Below, piece by piece: positions 58,201 through 64,000 of a stretch of 64,000 nucleotides of DNA. The stretch's first letter is position 1, and every line of letters starts with the position of its first letter. The notes beneath the pieces were generated by a model, which saw only the letters and a program-made list of their open reading frames with translations, was not told the origin of the DNA and searched no databases. This stretch comes from Brassica napus (taxonomy: Eukaryota; Streptophyta; Magnoliopsida; Brassicales; Brassicaceae), in the NCBI RefSeq assembly GCF_020379485.1, contig NC_063446.1, positions 20,734,610 to 20,798,609 of the forward strand. The letters are read 5' to 3'. Both the position numbers and the translations under genes were made by a program.

Positions 58201-60097
58201 AATTTCACCTTAAATTTCCTGAACACTCAATCTAAGCCCTTCATATCTTCTGCTTTACCTTAGAATAACCATTAGGTAGTTCTTGAATCAGACAACCAGA
58301 AGGCCTTCTTCTAGTTCTTGAAATCGGGTTCGGTCTAAGGCTGTCCAAAGAGACATCAACCAGAGCCCAAGAACCGTCGCTATGCTGTTTACAGTATCTC
58401 ACAAAGTAGTTTTCACGTGTTGGGACTAGCGGCGACGGAACTTGAAACTCAGCTGTCATCTTTAATTACATTCCAGAAAACAAAAACACAAACCCAACAT
58501 TAATAACATAACCTACACTCTTTAGTTTAGTTTCTTGAGAAGCAAGTAATCAATTTAGTATACATACCACTTGCAAAGCACCATTGTAGTTCCCAGCAAC
58601 TCCAGTGGAAAGAACTTCGAGCGTCAAGGCTCTTGACACAATCCCAGAGAAAACACAAGACCATTGATTCTTATTCCCACATAAAAAAACAAGACAGAAG
58701 TAAAATATTAGTTAACTAGGGCTTAGAAGTTAGTAACTAAAACTTGGAGATCAAGAAAAAATTTAATTTAATTAACTACCACATCCATGAGAATCTCAAC
58801 GAGATTGATGTGATTCATTATAACAACAGCTGATTCTCTTGACGCCTCTGATCTCAAACCTAATGGCTTTGGTCCGATTCCTCTTGGAAACGTTCTGAAA
58901 TACTCTTCTTCATTGAGAATCTCCATCGAATTATCGGTTGAAACCCATAAAGGATCCCCTGCTTGAGCCATTCTCACGAGTTCCTCCATAGCTGCGACCG
59001 CTAGCTCTATGATCATTGGCTTGTCTGATTCAGAAGGGATTGAGACTGGCCTCAAAATGTCACCTGTTCCATACATTTCCCCTACAAAACCTGATTGGTT
59101 CCCAAAGTTGCCAACTTCAAGATCAAGCGAACGAGGACCCTGGATTGCTAGTGGAGCGAATGACGATCCTATTGGCTTCCCAACGTATTTTGCAGCAATG
59201 GCTGAGATTCGATCAATCTGTATACGTAAAGTGGTAATAAAATCAGATTAATCCAATTCAACTTATGTCACACATATGTGTGTGTGTGTGTGTCTGCATG
59301 TGTGTATATATTACCTCTTCTCGGAGGCGAGCATTTTCAATCCTGAGATGCTGTTCGTCGAAAGACATTTCTCCAATAGCAGCTGGACCGCCACAATTAG
59401 GGCATGTGGCATTGCTTAGTGCCTCTTTGTATCTATTGTTCTCTGCTCTGAGCTTGTCATTGTCTGACTTCAGAATCTGGTTATCATGCCTCTCATGTTG
59501 TGCCTACATATTTTATACACAAATAAATTGTGAGCAATATAACTTCTTTTAATAGTTCATTGACATGAAAAATGGTTAACTATATATAACTAATATATAT
59601 ACATGAAAAATGGTTAACTATATATATGTTATACGTAAATCGTTATACCTTCATTTGCGTGCGTTTGTTTTGGAACCAAAACTTTATTTGAAGAGGCTCT
59701 AAACCGAGATCGCGGCTCAACTCTTTACGTTGCTTATCATCTGGATGAGGGCATTCTTTGAAGAACCTGTAAAATCCAAAAAACTCAAAATATTTAACTT
59801 TGGAAATGTTTTCAAGTCTATTGTTATATGAGCTAGAGCTTGAGTGAGTGTTGTTTCTTACGATTCCAGCTCTTGGATTTGACGTTGCGTGTGGCGATGG
59901 TAACGCTTCTTTTTGTTGGGACGTTGGTTAGGATCTTGAAGCTCTTCACCGGAAGGATTCTCGGTGGTGACTTCGGTGCCTGACTTGGTCTCGAAATCAT
60001 CTTCACGGTTTCCGGTGATTTCAAAGTCGTTGTCGGAGGTACTCTTTGTGGTCATGTCGAACATATGATGGCTCTCAAACATGTTTGGATGATACAT
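55260..60097 (-). CDS. PDF2: PROTODERMAL FACTOR 2 homologue, HD-ZIP class IV transcription factor
   Basis: Ten coding exons (60097-59862, 59766-59649, 59503-59315, 59217-58780, 58669-58568, 58459-58259, 58153-57979, 57449-57178, 55829-55734, 55661-55260) join without a break into 742 residues, the usual length of PDF2. PDF2 and its paralogue ATML1 specify shoot epidermis by binding L1 boxes. Domains: acidic N-terminus ([14 protein letters not shown]), homeodomain at about 62-118 ([18 protein letters not shown] to [13 protein letters not shown]), ZLZ leucine zipper at about 119-195 with its CPNC loop Cys pair, START domain at about 240-475 ([20 protein letters not shown] onward), and the C-terminal SAD part ending [14 protein letters not shown]. 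Start and leader are discussed at 60128-61902. No lesion is seen. PDF2 is preferred over ATML1 by N-terminal match and by position (At4g04890), from memory. Confidence 0.95.
55869..56659 (-). mobile_element. Complete non-autonomous Helitron in PDF2 intron 8, 791 bp
   Basis: On the minus strand it starts TCTTATATATTAAAACATAA (56659) after a host A and ends with hairpin AACCGCGC-AGTT-type stem (55896-55881), cgagatCTAG (ending 55869) and a host T. It is oriented like the gene. It is the undisturbed sibling of the Helitron at 2046-5840. Intron 8 is 1348 bp, while the other PDF2 introns are about 80-530 bp. Confidence 0.85.
59276..59294. repeat. (TG)n microsatellite in PDF2 intron 3
   Basis: Nine or so TG units; open frames across it (poly Cys-Val) are artefacts. 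Confidence 0.9.
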
Positions 60098-60184
60098 TGT
60101 GATGATGATTTGATTCTGATCACTCAGTCAGATAGTAATCACGTTTTTAAGTTGTGAACGTTGGGTTCCTTCAAATCTTCTAGG

Positions 60185-61890
60185 CTGTGATCATAATTGT
60201 CTGTTGATTTAATTTTCTACTCCAAGTATATCTTCCACTGCATGCCCAAAATCAAAATAGTTAAAGATAGTATTTGAAATGGTCAAATGGAAGAAAATAA
60301 TGATGTTAAGGGGAAATAACTTCGAGGTGTTATGAAACTCTAATTAGCTTTTTGTCAAAAAAAGAAAGAAAAACTCTAATTAGCTTTAATATATAGTGAT
60401 GATTTTAACAATTAAACGTTAATTTAACATTTTTTACCAAAAAAAAACAATTAAACGTTAATAATATATCAATAAAATATGGTTGTTCCTCCCTTTTTGT
60501 TATACTACACTTTCTAGGTTACAAAAAATCACTTATATCACATATGTAAAGATAAACTATATGAGCATTATCTTAATAGTAGAAAATTCGACATAAATAA
60601 AAATAAGCATTAATTTAGATAATTATATAAATATAGCTAGATCCAAAAACTGATTCTTAGCAACAACAAAAACCAGGGAGAAGTTAACGTTTTTCATCGA
60701 GATGAATGATAATATTCGACGACACTGGGCCACAACTACAACCGCATAGGTCTACTACACACATATATATGTATCTACTTTTTAATAAAACATATTAATA
60801 AACTAGCTAGAATCATGATAATCTTCTGATATATTAATTGTATAAATATGTGATATAAATAAGAGGAAACATTTGGATCTTTAATACCCGAAATGATATT
60901 TTGAAAATAAAATTATAGGGAAAAGACCCTCGTTCTTCACACTTAAGATGAAAGGAATCTATAGTAAATATATACATATATATATATAGACTTCTCAAAA
61001 ACATTAGATGTACCGGACAGATCTGACGGTGAAGGAAGAAGGGAAGAGAGCTATGTTCTTTAAGAAACCCTAATTTGGGGTAAGGTCAAAAATGAAAACA
61101 AGAACACTTGCATAACTTAAATACTTACTTATTTCGATCTGATCTTCTGAGTTCTTTCGAAATTTTTGAAATCCTATAAAGACAGATCTCCTTGTAGTTT
61201 TCTTTTTCCTTTTGGTTGGTGGAAATTTTGTGTTCGAGTTAAATGAGTTTCTCTCTCAAAAGCTAGTAAGAGAGAGAGAGAGAGAGTACAAGTTTCTAAT
61301 CTCTCAAATAAATTTATTAAAGAATTAAATTGACCTCAGTCTTGGTGCAATAAAAGGAACCGTTTTCAGTAAAGATACTAAAACTAATAAGATAGACGAG
61401 ACTTAATTAATTAAATGTGCAGAAAGATACAGATCTAGGGTTCTATAATTAAATGCAGTATATAGTCTATAGGGTTAATTTAAGCGTTGACAATAAGTCA
61501 ATGGTCTGTTTTGGTTACACAACCACCAAGTAGATTTCGTCAAACCCCTTTTGAACTTCTAACTCCAAGAATTTTTTTAGTAAACTCCAAGAAATTTTTA
61601 GTAACGCTTTCTTAGTTCTTAATGAGATCATAAGTCTTCGCAAAAAGACACTAACGCGTTAAATTAAACTATATACAAAAAATCTATAACATAAACACAT
61701 GAATATATAAATCGAGATCTTGAGAAACCAAAATTTAAATTAAAAAGGAAGAAAATAAGTGGAATAACCACTTATTCTTCTCAGACATGCAATACATACG
61801 CAGAGGGATACATGTTCACAAAAAAAACATAGGGATACATATCTGCGTGCATAAAATATATATACATATATATAGAGAGAGAGATCTTAC
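60185..61890. other. Probable PDF2 leader intron and upstream DNA
   Basis: If the leader exon at 61891 is right, this is a 1.7-kb intron in the 5' leader. It is AT-rich with an (AG)n tract at 61269-61286 and one L1 box at 61450. No separate gene is seen. Confidence 0.5.
61450..61457 (+). promoter_or_regulatory. L1 box TAAATGCA
   Basis: An exact match to the HD-ZIP IV binding site, antisense to PDF2, within the presumed leader intron. Confidence 0.55.
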
Positions 61891-62100
61891 TGTTGGAGGC
61901 ATAATGAAACCCTAATTCACAATGATCTTTGGTTTGTGCCAAATTTTCTTGAGGGGTAACAAAAGATCCGGGATAGTGGCAAGGAGAACCAAAAGGGAGT
62001 TTTTGTTAGGGATCTGGATAACCGACCGGTCAGGCGGTCACCAAAAACCCGGGTTTTTTCTTGGATAATCTTAGACCGAGGAAGAGCTATCTAGGTACAA
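61891..62100 (-). other. Candidate 5' leader exon of PDF2
   Basis: On the minus strand a stretch of about 200 bp with C- and T-rich leader-like composition ends CCTCCAACA before GTAAGATCT, a good donor. HD-ZIP IV genes of this group have a leader intron. A possible acceptor is TGATCACAG at 60193-60185, 87 bp before the start codon. The exon 5' end is not defined; it contains an ATG at 61902. Confidence 0.45.
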
Positions 62101-62216
62101 TGGAAGTTTGTGGAAGAAGGAGAAAGAGAAGAAGAAGACAAGGGAGGAAAAAAAGGGAAAAGGTGGATTTGCAAGAAGAAAAAGAAGTTATTGCTGGGCG
62201 CATAGAGAGGGTGCAA

Positions 62217-62224
62217 TGCATTTA
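62217..62224 (-). promoter_or_regulatory. L1 box TAAATGCA, sense to PDF2
   Basis: The minus strand reads TAAATGCA, the L1 box, just upstream of the candidate leader exon. PDF2 and ATML1 are known to be expressed in the L1 layer through this box and to bind it themselves. Confidence 0.65.
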
Positions 62225-62454
62225 TGATTATCTAAAGCTCCATAAATGCTCTTGTGGGAGAAACTTACTCTTACTTGCTCCATATAGAGGAGAGTTTCAG
62301 TTCATATATAAGTTAAAAGACAAATTTAAAAAGTTACTGTTTTGTTTTCACCTTGGTGTCTCAATTCCATACCTATATAGGTAAGAAACCATCAGCTTTG
62401 AAAAGTAATTATTTATAAATGGGTTTTTTTTTGGCTTTCATACTAATTAATGTG

Positions 62455-62462
62455 TAAATGCA
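62455..62462 (+). promoter_or_regulatory. L1 box TAAATGCA
   Basis: A third exact copy, antisense to PDF2, about 350 bp above the candidate leader exon. Confidence 0.55.
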
Positions 62463-63395
62463 TCTATTACCAACCCATTTTGTAACCCCTGTACCAACAA
62501 AAACCGATCAGTTAGGTTTACAAATGTTTTTTTTTGTCACTACGTGGTTTTATGTTCTCAAAATCTAGATTTTTTAGTTTATAGAATAATTAAGTACTCT
62601 AATATACTAGTATGTGTGTGTGCGCGCTTATATATATTGAACTAGGGTGTGCGGGTATTTGTTTTCTTCGAAATAATTTTTTTTTTCATAATTGGTGATA
62701 TATATTTTAACATTTACCGTATAACTAATTGCATATTATTACATTTTTAAAAATTGTATCGTGTGAATACGATAATTTAATTTATTGTTTCAAATTGTCA
62801 TTTTATATTGAAGTTGTTATTTTCACAAAAACCTGAAAAGTGTTACGTTTTATATTGAAGGTTTGTTGGTCGATATTGACCCGATGCTTGCGATATAAAA
62901 AAAGAAATTCAATAATTCACAATTTTCTAGATTACGTTGGACACAAAACATATATTTTCTCCTTGCATAAGCATGGTTTTTAACTTTCTGGACACAAAAT
63001 TAAATACATCACTATTCTATAAAAAGATACATTTTTAGAATTGTGTAAAAGAAATTAGGACTTGCTTATTCATCTTCTAAGACAATTCAAGTGATTTTCT
63101 TCGTAGTAGGTGTTTTGTTTCTAGAAATAAGCAAATTCACTTGAACTCTTCATTCAGTTTTAAGTGGTTTACATCTTTAATAAAAAAAGTGAAGTTGATG
63201 AACATGTTTTATTTGTTTTGGTGGATATGAATAGTTATAAAAAAACGATATGAATGATGATATATGTGGTATAAGCAAGTAGTTGTAGAGAAAGAGTAGT
63301 CTAAGTAAGATATTTCAAACCATTTTATAGGTTATATTCTATTTTTCGTTTATGAAGTAGTTCGCGGATCAAGGAATATTCATACTTTTTATTTT
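62463..63395. other. AT-rich DNA left of the tandem repeats
   Basis: At 62642-62645 the minus strand reads ACCCGCACACCCTAG before a host T, a decayed Helitron 3' end, so the right part and the tandem repeats may belong to a Helitron that runs out of the window. No gene is seen. Confidence 0.4.
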
Positions 63396-63930
63396 ATAAT
63401 TAAATGTATTACACATATGGTTTGTAAAAAATGTAATTTAACAATTGGTATTTTCATTTATGTGGTAGTATTATAAGAGGAATATTCAATATTCTTAATT
63501 TCCTTTATCGGTTGACCTATAATTAAATGTAAATCATCTATGGTTAGTAAAGAACAAATAATTTAATACGAAGTCAATTTTTTGTCTAAATAGCGGTAGT
63601 ATCAGAGAAGGATTGTCATTTTATTTTAATTTTTCCTATTATAGATTATATTATAATTTAATGTATATCAGATATCGTTTTAAAATATTCTATAGTTTGT
63701 AAAATAATTTTTTAATATTGTCTGTTTATGTGGTAGTATTGGCCTATTAGAAAAGGAATATTCGTTTACTTTATTCCTTATTATTGTTTATCCTATAATT
63801 TAATGTATATCATATATGATATGTAAAAATTAAATAATTTAATTTATTGATCATAATCTCTTTCGTTTATGTTTTTGTATTAAAAACTGAATATTCAGAT
63901 TTTTCATTTTTTATATTTGATTTTTAAAAA
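63396..63930. repeat. Degenerate tandem repeat, unit about 123-142 bp
   Basis: The phrase ATAATTTAATGTATATCATATATG (variants) begins units at 63396, 63519, 63653 and 63795. Between them, a second phrase (gtggtagtatt..agaggaatattca) recurs near 63463, 63591 and 63730. About four units are seen, AT-rich and diverged. Confidence 0.75.
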
Positions 63931-64000
63931 ATTAAACACTATAATATATAGTTAGTGAAGAATACATATTAGAACACAAAGAGATTTATATCTATTAGTT

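Noticed and set aside
59265..59552. 95-codon plus frame starting with Cys-Val repeats
   Set aside because: It is a product of the (TG)n tract and of the antisense of PDF2 exon 3.
62061..62384. 107-codon plus-strand open frame rich in Arg/Lys/Glu
   Set aside because: It lies antisense over the PDF2 promoter/leader, in purine-rich sequence that gives such residues by composition. No family recognised and no splice or promoter support.

Overview
The window looks like nuclear DNA of a crucifer (Brassicaceae), most likely a Brassica or a close relative. It is AT-rich, its genes carry many short GT-AG introns, and its spacers are full of crucifer-type Helitrons, Harbinger and hAT elements, tRNA-derived SINEs, a LINE and a copia remnant. 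Four recognisable single genes lie in the order tRNA wybutosine-synthesis methyltransferase domain, ERD6-like sugar transporter, methionine sulfoxide reductase B, PROTODERMAL FACTOR 2 (HD-ZIP IV). From memory of the Arabidopsis annotation, this is the order of At4g04670, At4g04750/04760, At4g04800-04840 and At4g04890. The window therefore appears to be a fractionated, TE-expanded copy of that chromosome 4 segment. The collinearity is an inference and was not computed.

Layout: 0.27-1.56 kb holds the 3' part of the TYW2-type gene (+). From 1.85 to 17.5 kb is a TE field. It contains a minus-strand Helitron (2046-5840) that carries a fold-back MULE-like element and a second Helitron inside it, several MITEs, a long inverted repeat (8.4-8.8 kb), decayed gene fragments (10.6-12.7 kb) and a truncated LINE. 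At 18.14-18.49 kb there is a small basic-protein gene (-) with a TATA box. At 18.69-21.61 kb lies a Harbinger element with TAA target duplications, which holds a Myb-like ORF with one stop and a GRF zinc-finger ORF where the transposase body should be. Two head-to-head SINE-like repeats, a hAT MITE and a SINE follow up to 27.5 kb, and a decayed LINE (-) fills 30-34.2 kb.

The sugar transporter (+, 18 exons) covers 35.05-38.68 kb. It reads cleanly except at the end of exon 5, and its exon-6 acceptor sits inside a 15-bp duplication made by a small poly-T insertion. Two tandem F-box/LRR/FBD pseudogenes (-) occupy 39.98-47.4 kb; a SINE and a Harbinger element lie between them, and the second is split by a truncated copia element whose LTR is almost entirely palindromic. 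MSRB (+, 3 exons, 142 aa) is at 48.67-49.36 kb, just downstream of two Harbinger-like MITEs. At 50.32-52.04 kb a TIR element with a 7-bp target duplication carries a piece of a xyloglucan-type fucosyltransferase.

The PDF2 homologue (-) at 55.26-60.10 kb has 10 coding exons that join without a frame break into 742 residues. Intron 8 holds a complete 791-bp Helitron, and the upstream region has three exact L1 boxes plus a candidate leader exon. The window ends in AT-rich DNA with a degenerate 123-142 bp tandem repeat.

The intact genes (redox repair, epidermal identity, tRNA modification, sugar transport) do not form a pathway; they are neighbours by ancestry. I found no clear sign of an undescribed system. 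The most unusual structures are the palindromic copia LTR, the Harbinger with a GRF zinc finger in place of its transposase, the fucosyltransferase-carrying TIR element, and the splice-site events in the transporter.
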